The translations under genes were made by a program, and so were the position numbers. Source: Persicaria tinctoria (Eukaryota; Streptophyta; Magnoliopsida; Caryophyllales; Polygonaceae). Taken from it: a DNA stretch of 64,000 nt. The DNA is taken from the NCBI GenBank assembly GCA_037127255.1, contig JBANSL010000004.1, forward strand, positions 53,145,702-53,209,701, written 5' to 3'. Below are positions 1 through 12,830 of the stretch, piece after piece; positions within the stretch are counted from its first letter, which is position 1; every line of letters starts with the position of its first letter. The notes beneath the pieces were generated by a model. The model did not search any database, had not been told where the DNA came from, and saw nothing but the letters and a program-made list of their open reading frames with translations.

Positions 1-40
1 CTGCGTAATTGCTGGCGCTGCAACAACTCTTCAGTCTGCG

Positions 41-91
41 TAACTTTATCGAATTAATTCAATTTGAAATTGAATTAATTCGATAAAGTTA
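41..91. repeat. Perfect 51-bp palindrome
   Basis: Two 25-base arms (41-65 and 67-91) are exact reverse complements around a single G at 66. The palindrome is AT-rich, with arms built on TTTATCGAATTAATTC. It could extrude as a hairpin or be a remnant of inverted transposon ends. No gene is attached to it. Confidence 0.9.
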
Positions 92-2600
92 AATATTATA
101 TACCAATATGAATTCCTCGAGGAAGCGGGATCCGGCGTGGATGCTTTGAGATTTCTTGGTGTCGCTGAAATGGGCAAGAATTGAATAGTTTAGAAATATT
201 GACCACTTAAATTAATAAATAATTAACTTAGAGCCAAAAACAAGAATGAAATAAAAACAAGGGAGGTTTCTGTAATTTCTTCAAAAGAAATCAAAACTCC
301 CTGCTTTCATCCTCTTTGAACATACGTACAGAATCAGAGGAACGACGGGACCGATCGGTGTGGCTCTTCCTCCTCCGACGGCGCTACCTACGGCGTGGGT
401 CTGCGGCGGCGACTCGGGCGGCGGCACAGCGGCGGCAGATTGAGACGGCGTGGTGGTGGTCGCGGGTGGAGGCAAGCGACTAGGCTCGATCGATTCGCTG
501 TTCACGGGCGTGCTTCCGGCGAGGCTTCGGCTGCAGTGGGTGCAATCGGCGTAGGTGATGGCCGACTGTGGTCAGCTCGTACTCGGGTCGCCGGCGGTGG
601 GGGCTGCGGAGGTCCGACGTCCCCTGTTGGCGATCGAGTTGAGAGAGGAGGATGCGGTGCGGTCACGGCTCTGCTTCACAGGAGAGGAGATGGTGAGGGC
701 GGCTCGATTCCTGGCACTGGTGGGCTGCTGTGGGTGCGGTGGCAATGGTGATGCGTGAGGGAGGAGTTAGGGGAGGAGGAAGATGATTGTTTCGGTTGAT
801 GTGTGGAGATTCAACGAGGGCCCTCCCTCTATTTATAATTGTTGAAACTGAACAGGATAGGGGAGAAAGAAGATCGCTCAAATGGAGTTGGAGGACATCT
901 CGGATCCGGTTGAGATAGAAGGTAAGCTCCCCTGAGTTTATCTTGTATAACACTTGGGGAATAAGAAAAAAAAAAGGTAAAAGAAAGGGGTAAAATCTTT
1001 TCTTCCCTCATTATTTACCGTAATCTATAATGAGGTGGACTTTTTGGCTCAACCAAGGGAGGAATTGGGCCACAATTCATTAGACTCACTTTTGGACGGG
1101 AATCCAAATACCTGAATTTGGGTCGAAAATAGTCCTTCTTATTAGGTTTCTTTTGTAGAAATAAAATATGGATTTGATTATATACTATATATATGAATAT
1201 CTATATAGCAATATATATATTTAGCGGAAAGAAATATTATTTAATTTAACTTTATAAATTAAATAGCAAGAATGTTTAGAGGATAAAATTAGAATAATAT
1301 AATTATTCTAATTTATATTATATATTTTATGTGAATTTATTGGCTTCCCAAATTCACATAGTATCGTATAATATTATTTAAAGAAATATCCCGAAAATAG
1401 TTTGGGGTATTTCATATTCTTTTGATTGTTGGGCTCATTTTGCTTGTTGGGCTTGATTTAAGCTCGAGCTTAAGTTGAATTCGTTTGTGAATTAAACATT
1501 ACAGAACATGTCAATACAACCCTAAATGTTCAACTTCAACATCTGAAATGTCATTTACACAAGTGGTGAGATCTGTCAATACAACCCAAAGAGATCTTCC
1601 ATTTACAATCAATTCAAAAAAATTCACAAATCGTCATTTTCACAGCACTTGTAATCTGTCCACAAGACAAAAAACAAAACAAAATTATGGATCTATGGTA
1701 CCTCAATTATGAAATGAGGGGTCTTAGAGAAAGAAAGGGGACTTGTGGTGAAATTAGGGTTTCATAAATCAGCGAACCTGAGGTTGGTGGCAGCGACTCT
1801 GACTCGATGAGGCACTAAGGTACAACCAGCGACGCTAGCGAGATGGAATCTTTGATTGTGGTAGGTGAGAAGGGCGAGGGCCACTGGCGGCGGAGGAGAC
1901 CGAATGAGTGAAGAAACTAGAAGAAAAAGAAGAAGAAGAAGAAGAAGAAGAAGGAAAGAGGTCAGGAGTAATAGATTTTACCAGTTGGAGGTGGTAACCA
2001 TGGGGAGGCACTGGAGGATGGAGACGACATGACTGGATTTGAAAGAAAGGGTTCGAACATAGAAGGGTGTGAGAAGGGCGAGAAAGACAGGAAATTGGAG
2101 CGAATAAGACGATATATTGTAGCAAACCTGAGGATGGAGGCAGCAACTCCGGCGAGGCACCAAGGGTGGAGGCGGCAACTCCAACAAGTAATTGAGGATG
2201 GAGGCGGTGGCGTTGGCGAGAGAGGATCTGTGCGCCTGAACTGAGGCTGAGAAAGGGTGAAAAAACCCTAAGGACAGGGAGGGAGTACGTTTATGTGTGG
2301 CTTTATATGGAGACAGAGAGAGGGTGAAAAAACCCTAAGGGCAAAAATGTAATTATGCAAATAAAACAAGTTGTACGAGACACGAGTAGCTCGATTAAAG
2401 CTCGAGCTCGTGACGATCTCGGGAAACCGCTCGTATTCTACTCGTTTTTAAATGTGAGCGAGCTCGAGCCGAGTTTTTTCGAGTCGAGTACAAGCCGAAT
2501 CCGAGCTACTCGTGTTCACATAACACCCCTAGATTGGGGTGCCCATATTGTATTTTCTAACGGCTTTTATTAAAGAGGAAGACATCTCACATGGTCATGC
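92..2600. other. Gene-poor region with GC-rich patches, no gene recognised
   Basis: No conserved protein was recognised. Bases 360-780 are GC-rich with open frames on both strands that look like low-complexity Gly/Arg/Pro translations rather than a gene. Bases 1100-1450 are AT-rich. A segment near 1776-1825 recurs in diverged form near 2122-2165 (acctgagg, ggcagc, gaggcac words). The string GGGTGAAAAAACCCTAAGG occurs at about 2254 and again at about 2323. These read as decayed repeat DNA. Confidence 0.5.
2380..2532. repeat. Inverted repeat, MITE-like fragment
   Basis: CACGAGTAGCTCG at about 2380 is inverted as CGAGCTACTCGTG at about 2502. The interior is rich in CGAGCTCG words, and the right side ends in AACACCCCTA. 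Ends of the form TAGGGGTGTT with GAGCTCG-rich interiors are common in plant hAT-type MITEs, so this may be one end of such an element. The other end was not found. Confidence 0.4.
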
Positions 2601-2677
2601 TTGTGCCATATATTTGAAAGAATTCGGGCGAGCGAGCTCTACCCGGCGGCATTCTTTCGGATGAGGTCTAAAAGACC

Positions 2678-4843
2678 TTAATCGTTGTGAATATCGACAC
2701 CGCATGCAAAGTGCCAAAGGTATGCAACCTTATTAGCCATTCTGTTGCCTAAACGAGGAACATGAAAGAAGGAAACTTCTTTCAAAGTCGATAAAAAGAG
2801 TTTAACATTTGACATGATTAGTTCAATTTCCCAAAGACATTTAGATTTTTGGTTGAGCTGGTTTATAATTATATTAGAGTCACCTTCAATGTGGATTTTT
2901 TCAATATGAAGTTGAGTAGCGTGTTGGATAACCGGTTTAAAGCAAGAGCTTCCGCTTTTAGGGGAGTTTGTTTCCCAAGTTTTTGATAGCATATTTATAT
3001 TGGGCGTCCTTTCCAATCTCAGATTATGGCTCCAGTCGAGCTGTCATTGTTTGTAATTGTGGATCCATCAAAGTTTAGCTTGAAAGTTCCCCTCGGGGGT
3101 ATACGCCACGTAACTTTATCATACTTATTTTTCTTCTTTGGGTGGTTGGAGTTTATTGTGTGTGAGAGGAAATCCTCTTCTAGACTACACTCCAATTGAG
3201 ATGTTTTACTCCAATTCTCCATGTGAGTTTTAATAATACGTAATGAAGTATATCTAAGTGGGATAGAGACTTGTCTAAACACGTGTAAGTACCGAATGTA
3301 CCAAGCTGACCACCAAGTAAAGGCAAGCTCCACCTTAGTTGCAGAAGCAAGATTGTTCCAAATGAAGGTAATGATAGGTTTTATATCTCGAGAATGAATT
3401 ATCATACTGGATATTGTTGAGTTTATGCGAGAAGGAAAACGAAATAAAGACCGCACATAATGGCATTCTAACAAGAGGTAAACGTCATCTTCGACCGCAC
3501 AATTGTACAGGCTACAAGTGGATGGAACAAGGGTCCCATGACAAGCCAGCCTAGAGGCAGTTGGGAGACCTCCCTGGCAAACCTTCCACAAAATTTTTTT
3601 AACCTTAGGTGGAATATCCAAATTCCATAACCATGAGTTATTGTCTAAGTTCATAGTGGATTGAGATGTGATGAGTTTGTATGCACTCGAAGTAGTGAAC
3701 CAACCCTCTCTATCAGGTCACCAATAAAGCATATCCTCAAAAGTGGAGACTGGAAGAGGGATGTCCAAGATCTCTTTGACAATGTCACCAAGTAGCATAT
3801 TGTTAAGTTTTTCCATCCACCATATACCACCCATAATGTATTCACTAACAGTTTCCTCCATGTTCCCAAATTGAGGGAAATCTTCCCTAGACTGCAAAGA
3901 TGAGGTTGTAATCCAATTATCCGTCCCAAAATTTAATAGATTTCCCATTTCCAACTGACCAAATAAGTCCCGATTTGAATTTATCAATAAGGGTTGTCAG
4001 ATTGACCCATTTCCAAGAGGAGTCACCTCGTTTCTTGTATTCAAGAAGGTTATCAGAGCGTAAATACTTGTGTTTAATTAAAGTAACCCAGACATTGTCT
4101 GGTTTAGCCAATATTTTCCATAATAGTTTCATTTTAAGGGCCTTATTCATCTCTTTAGACTTCATGAGCCCTAAACCCTCACACTTCTTTGGTCTACACA
4201 TCCTATCCAAGCTAATAAGAGGTCGATGTTGAAGATCTTTATTCTAGAAGAACATCCTATTAATCTGATCAAGCTCTTTATGCATCGAAGCAAGTAATAG
4301 AAAGTTTTGCATTGTGTACAGTGGTTTAGCTAATAAATTTGTATTGATTAGGATTACGCGTTCCTGTTGTGATAACGCATTGTCACGCCATTTGCTTAGT
4401 TGTTCTTTAGGTTTACATATGATGTCTTCAAAAGTATGTTTGTTTACTCTGCCATTAATAATCGGGCAGCCTAGGTATTTTTCTAATGAGTTGTCATTTG
4501 TAATATTCAAGCAACTGCTAAGTTCAAAGATCCTGGAGTTCGAAATGCCTTTAGTAGCTTGGAAGCTTGATTTATGATAATGGACTTTTTGTCCCAAGAC
4601 TTTACAGTATGAATCAATTTAGTATGAATCAATTATTCTTTTAACTCTCTGTCCTGCATCAACACTGCCCCTTGTGAAAATGATGATGTCATCAACGAAG
4701 CCTAGGAAAGGAACCCGAGGGTCATTCCTACCAAAGGAAAATCCAATATGACTGTTATCTAAATTTGTTTCCACCGAGAGTTTCCGAGCTAGGATTTTGA
4801 GGAGTTTGTGCAAAGGTAGAACCAATGGGATAATTGCTCTCAT
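2678..4843 (-). pseudogene. Decayed LINE (non-LTR retrotransposon) pol, 3' half
   Basis: Read on the minus strand, consecutive broken frames give the order of a plant LINE ORF2. First comes the end of a reverse transcriptase with an FVDD catalytic box (4619-4843). Next is the connecting region with a GLGLMKSKEMNKALKMK-type segment (3917-4597). Then comes a zf-RVT domain with CH..GTL..S.C..C and E.CH spacing (3019-3654), and last an RNase H-like tail with a D-containing GDSN and NRMAN segment (2678-3016). At least five frameshifts or stops separate the pieces. The endonuclease and most of the RT are absent, so the copy is 5'-truncated and dead. No clean poly(A) or target duplication was identified. 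Confidence 0.8.
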
Positions 4844-4859
4844 TGACTATCTTTACATT

Positions 4860-5698
4860 TCAATATTATTTGTTCATATAAACACCGTTAATGTAACATC
4901 AATAGGTATTTGTTGTTTTGTAACAACGTTTCCGAGTTAACTAGATAACTTCGGCTTACCAACATGAGGTTATTGCATAACCTCGACATATGTTGCCGAG
5001 TTTAATACATTAGCTCGGCTATATTCACCGAGGTTACGAAATTAGCTCGGAAAATTTTCTCGAGCTTTTTTTTTCAATGGCTAAGCTATTCGAAAACCAT
5101 CCTGAAGTCGTCGAAAACCCTTCAAAAGAATTCACTAATCAGATCTAGCCCTTTCTTCGTACAATTCAATGACTTTATCATGTATTCGGGATTAAGGTTC
5201 AACGAATTCGATAGGTATATGAATGTCAATAGGGTTTCTGATTTCCTCTCGAACAAATTCGCAAATAGTTTCGAAAGTAGACAGACTTGTCATGCAATTT
5301 GGTGGTAACGGTCATGTCAATAGCCATTCCGACTGCTTGCCTATAGCCTCACTAAATCTTGAAACCCTTATCTACCATCCGAATTAAGCTAAACCACAAA
5401 TTACTGGCCAAAAATCCGCATTATTTTTTTGTTGGTCAGGATAGATAGATATAACTTACAGGGAAACTACCTACTTTTTGTGTATACTTTGCAAGCATTC
5501 CTGCCAAGTTTTTTGTGTAATGCTCATTTAAGATCCATAATATAGGGAACAAGGTCTTATTTTCCAAGGATTACTGTAACGTTTTGGGATATTTTAGATG
5601 GCAAAATCTATGCATCTTCCAGATCCAGCAACACTCTTTTCTCGTCAAAATTAGAGTATATGTACAGGATGGATAAATTAAAAGAAAACGAAAAGGAT
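4860..5698. other. Intergenic, nothing recognised
   Basis: AT-rich DNA between the LINE remnant and the MITE. I see no gene, RNA gene or clear repeat here. Confidence 0.5.
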
Positions 5699-5701
5699 TA
5701 A

Positions 5702-6186
5702 CCCCCCGTTTGTTTTTTGGTACGGAAAAGTAATTATTACCCTTATGAATATAGTCCATATTTAAGTTAAGATTCATTGATCACTATTCTAATCATTCCC
5801 TTCTTCTCCCATTTTCCATACAAATGTGTAAACCTTCTATTCCCTAATTTGAAGAGGGTTAACTAATACCTCTAGCATGGGCTAATAATCCCCCCATCCT
5901 CTCCTCCAAGCTCACAAAAAATGGTGATCATATACATTTTATATGTAAAATTTAATATCTTACATTTCCTTTCCCTAGTTATCTAAACAAACGAGCCCTT
6001 TTTTTTTTGACGCAGAATAAAATTTAGGTAGGTTCGGCCGCAGCAGAACTCCTTCCTAGCGCATCCTTGCGGATGAGAGCACCGAGCTCTGGATCGTCGT
6101 CGTAGTTGTCGTCGGCAGGGGAAGCATGTGCACTGCGCGCGAGATAGTCAGCCTTCCTTTCCCTAGTTATCTAAACAAACGAGCCC
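5702..6186. mobile_element. Tourist-like (PIF/Harbinger) MITE, interrupted
   Basis: The left end reads CCCCCCGTTTGTTT and the right end CAAACGAGCCC, forming an imperfect terminal inverted repeat. A TAA flanks both sides (5699-5701 and 6187-6189), matching the 3-bp target duplication of PIF/Harbinger MITEs. The right part was split by a later retroposed insertion, so the right-end sequence occurs twice (5966-5999 and 6154-6187). The element lies just downstream of the AspRS stop codon. Confidence 0.65.
6000..6153 (-). mobile_element. Retroposed fragment with poly(A) and 34-bp target duplication
   Basis: About 154 bp of GC-richer DNA sits between two identical 34-bp copies of the MITE end (5966-5999, 6154-6187). 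On the minus strand it begins in an open frame encoding an acidic tail (NYDDDPELGALIRKDALGR then SSAAAEPT), reaches a stop, and after about 15 bases ends in a run of about ten A. Target duplication plus 3' poly(A) plus 5' truncation point to LINE-machinery retroposition of an mRNA or LINE 3' end. I do not recognise the source gene. Confidence 0.65.
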
Positions 6187-6394
6187 TAAAAGGGAGGGCC
6201 CAGCCAACATGAAATTCATTGAAATTCCAAATGTAAATGGAAGAAACATCTGGTAGAGGTGTTTGCCACAAAACAGATGGAATGGCCTTTGCTGGGAAAC
6301 AAAGTAATAATATAACATGTTGAAAGATTTTTAGCTTTAAGCTCAAAATGAACAAAAAGTACCACAAAACAGGTAAAACGGAACACACTGGCAA

Positions 6395-9300
6395 CTAAGG
6401 AGTGATCCTAAGTGGGTCACGCGGGAAGAGAGACGTCTTCCTGATGTTGTTAAGGCCACAGAAGAGCATCACAACCCGCTCTAAACCAACTCCAAATCCA
6501 CCATGAGGGGGTGCACCGTACCTGTAACACCAAATCCGAGACAGATTAAACTTCATGTACGCTGCAAGAGCAACAACGAAGAATGTATATCTAGGAGCTT
6601 GTCAGTCATTAAAGCACGTGCAACAATGAACAAAGAGTGCAGTTGCAAGCTGACAGCAACTGTCTTGTGATTATTTCTCTAGATTCAGATAAAATATGAA
6701 ACTAATATATAGGTCAAAATCTGATCTAGATAAATCAAAGAAGAGAAGGCACAATTTACCTGAAGGAGTCAATGTAAGTTGAGATTGTGTTCACTTCAAT
6801 TCCACAAGCAACTGCACGCTGGGTTAAGAAATCTGGGTCATGAACACGCTGGGCTCCTGATATAATTTCCTCACCTGAACAAGCACAACATTAGTGATTA
6901 CTCAAGGATGAACCACAAAGCAATAATATTCATCTCGTGCAAGTTATCCTTGCATGATAGCACAACCAACCAAACAAGAGGGACCACTGATGAAGTATAA
7001 GATTGACCAGTAAAGGCTCTAGTTCAGATATATATAGTTCTTAACTCCTGATGAAGCAATCAGTTCAAGAAGGCTCAGTAATCCATTTACAAAAAGAGCA
7101 TATTTGGATGTTATTGGTTAGGGCTGGGGTTTGGGGGTTTGATTGTTAAGAACTGAGGTTAGAAGCTTGATGAGAGCCTTTAAGTGAACTAAGCCATGGG
7201 AATTTACAAAAGATAAATCCAGTAAATTGATTAATGCTTCAAGTTTCAGATATTCTGAGTTACATGAAGCCAAACTTGGGCATATTGTTGAAGAATAAAG
7301 AAGAGGGCAACAGACAATAAAGAGACGTAGAAAGGAGCACACCAAAGGTATGGAAAAGAATGGACTTCATCAAGATACGCAAAAAGAGGCAGATGCCCAC
7401 ACGAGATAGGAAATACTGCTTACCTCGGATGAAGACATCAAATGAATTACTGTACAAATTGTTATCATAGCAAGGCATGGTATAGAAAGGCCTAACAGCC
7501 AGTGGATAACGATGAAGTATGTAAAACTCTGTGCCGTACCTACATTTTTAATAAAAATGCAAGAGCTGAGCTAGAAAATTAAGAAGCATAAAGAGACGAA
7601 AAAGAAAGGAATATAGTAATGTGTATAAATGAGGTTTCCAGAGTGAATTAAAAAAATAAGTATAAACAACATCTTCAAAGAGACCCATACTTCTCCAAAA
7701 CTAGCTGGCCAAGTTTTCGCTCTATCTCTGTGTTAAGGTCCCCGTATGGATCTACTTCTACGCCAGCTCCCTGTGTGAACAAGTTTATCATGTAAAGAAA
7801 TATCAGCATGAGGCAGATGAAATCTAAGTTTAACCATACTTCCTCCGTCTCAAAATTTAAGTCGTTTTGGGATTTTGCACAAGTTTTAATAAAACACTCA
7901 CCCCTCAATCAACATCATCATTCCACTAACTTTTTCATAAATTTTATTGTTTTTTAATATCCACTACATTTTTTAACCAATCAAAACCTTTAAAAAAGTC
8001 AACAACACACAAATCAATACAAATCATTACGCTCCCCTACCTAGAAAACCTAAAACGACATCTATTTTGATACAAAAATGATGACCTAAAACGGCCTAAA
8101 TTTCGAGACGGATGGAGTATTATTATACCAACAAGAATGAAGATCATGCCAAAATCACCTACAAAAATCCTTATTCACATTGTCAAATAATCTTTGAGAA
8201 AGCGACTCATTCAGTTCCCTCCACTACAGTCATAGCTACAAAATCGAGGTAGCTTAGCTTATGGAACAGAGAACTGGTCCCTATTGTCAGTTTCAAAAGC
8301 AATAAAAGGGGTTATTGTTCCAGAGTTCCAGGATACAATATTATCATCAGCATACAGAAGCCATAAGACCAAAAAAATAAAAAAGCATACAGAAGACATA
8401 GATCAAGATAAAAATCTGACAATACACTTCAATATTGTCAAAATATATGACAATTTTAGCTTTCTAGTGCCACTGAAGTGCCTGTGATTCCTTTCTCTAT
8501 TACCTACATGATCTGAATTTCCATTTCAAAACAAGCAGTAGATAGAGAACTATTTTACACGTGGACATTGAACTGCAAAAAGCTTGACCGAATTGTACTG
8601 ATGGCACCAGAAGAACATGGAACAAAGGGAGGGGTTGCTAAGGATGATATCCACATTTGTTATTAACTATTTACCAACTTCATGTATACAAGAGTTAAAC
8701 TCCATTAACAACCATCAAGAAAAAGGTTCTTTGAGCGTAAGATATCCTTTTAGCTATAGGAAGCTGAGAGTAACTTTGCGTGGCATTTATAATGGACATT
8801 ATTGTGCGCTACAGTCTGTTAAAGCATCATTTAGATAGGAAAATATAGTGTCTGCCACATAGATGATAACTCTTGCTGAAGATGTGCCCTAGTAAGTACA
8901 TTAGACCATACAAATTGGGACTGTTATATTGATGTGGAATTTCTTTTTTTTTTTTCTTTTTTGAAGGGGCTAAAAAACAAGTAATCTGTTTACAGATTGT
9001 GGAGACAGCGAGATGGACAAACCATATTATGTAAGTAGGATGCCTCACTAATGTTACAAAGTAAAACTCATCTTTTCTTGGAATAAATTCAACTTCTTCA
9101 ATAAGTGGAAGCCAGTGACTTGTAGCTTCACAGTTTTTACTGGTTAGCATCACAATATCAACTACAGAAAAATCTATGCTACAGAAAGCGCCATCTGACA
9201 CTCATGGTAAAATTTAAGACTGTTTCCTCACCTTGAGCATTTCCACCCCTTCTTCAAAGGTAAGTCGTAGTGTTGTCCTTAAATACTGCAGGTGCAGAAT

Positions 9301-12300
9301 TTGCAAATGTCAGAATTGCAACCACCAAAGGCATAATCCATCTAAGCTAGAGTACAAATATATATCTTGCACAAAACTGGTTTTAGTGTGCAGCCTTAGG
9401 CACCACCAATACTTAAGATGATACTTTTTCAAAGCAAGAATTTACCTTTAGGGGCTCAAATGGGTATTGCTTGTTGATAGCTTCTAGCTCTTTCTTGCAG
9501 TTTGTGTTCAAATGGTCAAACATAGCAACAAAAAGGCGGTCCACTACATCCATAACCTGCAGAACCAATATAGGTCTTGTAAGGAATCTGACATATGCTG
9601 AACCGATGCTATTGTTGAAAGAGGAAGCAGTCAGTTAAAACCTCTGAGTAGTTTTCCTTGATCTCCATTTCAACATCAAGACCTATAAACTCACATAGAT
9701 GCCTATGTGTGAAGGAGCGCTCTGCTCTAAAAACAGGACCAATCTCAAAAACACGCCCCATGTCACCACAGATAGCCATTTGCTTGTAAAGCTGGGGTGA
9801 CTGAGCTAAACATGCTGGTTGTCCCATATAGTCAAGTTTGAAAACTGCTGCACCACCTTCACTGGAGCCAGAAATCAATTTTGGTGAATGAATTCCAACA
9901 AAATCCTCAGCCAGCAAAAACCGTCTAAATTCCTGCAAAGCCACATAAAGCACCCTTGAAATGTGTTTGGACAATAGCAATGCAGCAGTTTGATGAAAGA
10001 GGATTATGCAGTGAGAAAACGCAATACATTCTCTCAAGAACATTAAGGTCCCGGGAGGTGCAGTATCCTTAAATCTAGTGCGTACCTCGAACACCATGAA
10101 GGTATCATCCCAGACACTAAAGAATACTTCAACTTAATCAAAACCTATTTTTCTGCAGAACAAAACCTCAGATTACAGAATCCTACTACTGTCTAGCTAT
10201 ATGAATGGGCTGTTTCTCGGTACTAACATTTCTTAAATTCTTTTTCCCATAGGCTAAATGAAATAAAAAGATAGAAGAAAGCAGGGAAGCACATCTAGGG
10301 AAAAAAAAAGAAGAAGAGGAAACTAAACTAGTTAATTCACCATCTAATCCCGTTTCCTAGACATGCAAGCAATTCAGCATTATCCCGTCATCATGATCAT
10401 CCAAGAACTTGAAAAGAAGAGCTCCTCAATCCATGAAGTTCTGGCATTTTAAAGGCCTTGGTTGAGTACAGCATGGTAATTTAAACAGGAAATGAAATCA
10501 ACTCTAACTCGTAAAATCATCCCAGTAAGGGAATAATGCATAGTTTTAACACAAAATAAACTTGTAAAATCATCTATCCGAAGGACTAGGAAATAGGGTA
10601 AAGATCCAATGCCACACCTCACAGGCATTTTACCAGTCAAACATATATTTCTTGTAGTTCTGGTGAGTTTTGGCTGTACGTGAGTTGTCTATTCCTCTTC
10701 CTTTTTCAAAAGTTGGTTATATATTTTCAAATTATGTTCGGGAAAAATGTTTCCAGAACAGGAAATGAAACTTATGGCATTCCCTTACTAGTTACTACAT
10801 AGTTGCACACTGTATTATGTTGATGTGATTAAAAAGAACTAATATAATGCTGCAAGGTTAAGAGATAGAGACCAAGAACAAGGCTATAAAGCATATATTA
10901 AGCAACATGCTATACATGAAACTCAAATTCTTACATTTTCAACTTGACCTTGTACACGAAAAATGCCTTGGTTGGCAGGAGTTCGTAAATCAAGAACTCT
11001 GTAGGTCAATCGTGTATCTTGATTAACCCGAACCAACTGTTCTCCAGCCTGTAATGTAAAATAAAAGATAGCAATCTTTTTTAGCAGCCGAAATTAAGTG
11101 TTATCCAACTGCAGCAAGTAGAAGGTCCAATCTAGAAGACTGGGGATAAATGGAAATATAACTGATATTTAAAAAAAATAGATAAAGGGAAAAAGTTCTT
11201 CAAACCTGTACGGCTTTTTCAATCTCCACCTCGCTCCTAGCAGCATCCTCAATATTAATAGGCAAAGTAGGCATAGCTCGATGTATGCAGTAAATTCTAC
11301 GGACCTGCACTTCTACCTGCAGGAACGAAGAAATGAGTAAGTAAATATAACATTCCAAATCAAGCGCAAGAGCAACATTAAACAATAGAACATCATAGGT
11401 ATTTCACCAACCTGAAAACATCTATAAGAGGGTACAATCCAGAACCATATAATCTCAAAAATAAAAATTTGATCAAAACAAGGCATTGACAATCAATGCT
11501 AAAATCTTGACATCTTTTACAACTACTTCGAAATCCTAGGGAACCAAGGATCCAGGACCACCCAAAACACCTATAAGAGGGAACAAACCAGAACTAAACT
11601 ATCCCACACACTCTTCCCACATACAAAAAAAACTACTAAATTCTAATGAATTAACATGTCACACGCTAAAATGACACTGATCCTTCCAATTCCCTATCAC
11701 TGTAGAGGTCATTCCACTACACATAACCACTCGATCAATCAAATTCGATAAACACAGTCAATTTAAATTCCAGATTGCAAATGGGATTTGAGTCAATGAA
11801 AGGGAAAACTAAACCTGCTGAGAAGTTCCTTTGATGGGGCCAGATGGGACGGAAACAACCCCATCCACCACAATAATAGACTCCTTACTCAGCATGGTCG
11901 CGAATTTCACCATCTGCTGGCTAACCATATCAGGAGAAACACTCAGCACGCACTGAACCGTAAACCCTAGCTCTCTCACAACAACGAAAGCCATCTTCTT
12001 TGAGACGGCACGGATCGCCTGAGCCCGGCCACGCACCAGAACTTCCTTGTCCTTCAACTCCTCGCTCAAAGCCTTGACATCGGCCCAACGCCGGCCGGCG
12101 GATACCTTCGATTGGACGTCCTTGAAGTCCACATCGCCGTAGTTGCCAGCCAGGGGATCGTCGATCGAGGCCTCCTCCAGCGCCGCGGCGGCAGAGGCCG
12201 CAGCCGCCTCCTGACGGCGGCGAAGCTTCTCCTGCTTTGCGGCTTCCTTCTTCGCCGCCTTCTTGCTCTGCTGCTGCTCCTGGCTCTCCGCTTCCGACGC

Positions 12301-12333
12301 AGCAACCGGGGGATTCTCGGGCGCGGAAGACAT
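6395..12333 (-). CDS. AspRS: Cytosolic aspartyl-tRNA synthetase, 10 exons, 545 aa
   Basis: Charges tRNA-Asp with aspartate in the cytosol; it is a class IIb synthetase. The Arabidopsis homologue IBI1 is also the receptor for the priming agent beta-aminobutyric acid. Exons (minus): 12333-11815, 11316-11206, 11048-10935, 9932-9642, 9556-9446, 9285-9232, 7770-7691, 7539-7424, 6874-6760, 6521-6395. All junctions are GT-AG and phases match, summing to 1638 nt. Residues 1-75 are a Lys/Ala-rich charged extension ([13 protein letters not shown]), about 90-200 the anticodon-binding OB fold, and 215-545 the catalytic core. The core has [11 protein letters not shown], the motif 2 segment [15 protein letters not shown] at 316-330, and motif 3 [10 protein letters not shown] with Arg519. 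Start chosen at MSSAPENPP by similarity to plant AspRS; an upstream in-frame ATG at 12402 would add 23 residues. Odd point: Arg320 where homologues usually carry Asp or Asn. It appears intact and is the only complete host gene here. Confidence 0.95.
7839..8117. mobile_element. Stowaway MITE in AspRS intron 6
   Basis: 279 bp starting CTTCCTCCGTCTCAAAATTTA and ending in the inverse, CTAAATTTCGAGACGGATGGAG, with TA on both sides (7837-7838, 8118-8119). These are the terminal repeat and target duplication of Tc1/mariner-derived Stowaway MITEs. It lies within the intron 7771-9231 and leaves the splice sites untouched. Confidence 0.85.
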
Positions 12334-12402
12334 CACCGGATTGAGAAATGGAGATTGGAGAGGAGTTTGGGAGGTGGAGATTGATGGGGAATGCAGATTC
12401 AA

Positions 12403-12830
12403 CGGGAGAATTTGGATTTGAAGTGATAGTGGGGAGCGCTAATGGGGGCTGCCGATGAAATGGATTCCAAGAGCGGAAGCGGTTTGGATGCGAGGGTTTT
12501 GACGCCCAAGGTTTGTACTTGTGTTTTTTACCTTGAAAATGAATGAAAATAGAAGCAAAATAAAAAAGGCCGATTTGCAAAAATACACCAAATCGGTGTT
12601 CTGTTTGCAAAAGTATATCCGTTTTTTTATAATAGCAAAAATAGGATAGGTGGGTCATTTGTGCTAAACAATAAGGATTATTTTGGCAACTAACACATTA
12701 TAAATATCTAATTAGCTAACTAGCACCCAAATAAAATTAATTAACTAACCTAGCACCCTTCCCAATTTGACTATTCCGGTCAACGTTGACCATTGACCGG
12801 TCAACGCTGGTCAACGGTTTTTTTTTTTAA
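12403..12830. other. AspRS upstream region and TIR-like sequence
   Basis: Immediate 5' flank of AspRS. At 12567-12660 there is a run of TTTGCAAAAATA and TTTGCAAAAGTATA words. These resemble the outermost bases of MULE ends and recur in inverted form near 21690-21790. They may mark one end of a large non-autonomous element running to about 21.8 kb. No promoter element was assigned with confidence. Confidence 0.35.

Noticed and set aside
395..758. Open frames of 67-118 codons in GC-rich DNA
   Set aside because: Overlapping frames on both strands, Gly/Arg-rich low-complexity translations, no recognisable domain or splice context.
9933..10097. Extra 55 codons before AspRS exon 4
   Set aside because: Reads into intron; the acceptor at 9933-9934 and homology to plant AspRS place the exon start at 9932.
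11930..12658. 242-codon minus-strand frame over AspRS exon 1
   Set aside because: Alternative frame of the real first exon; the AspRS frame matches the family and splices in phase.
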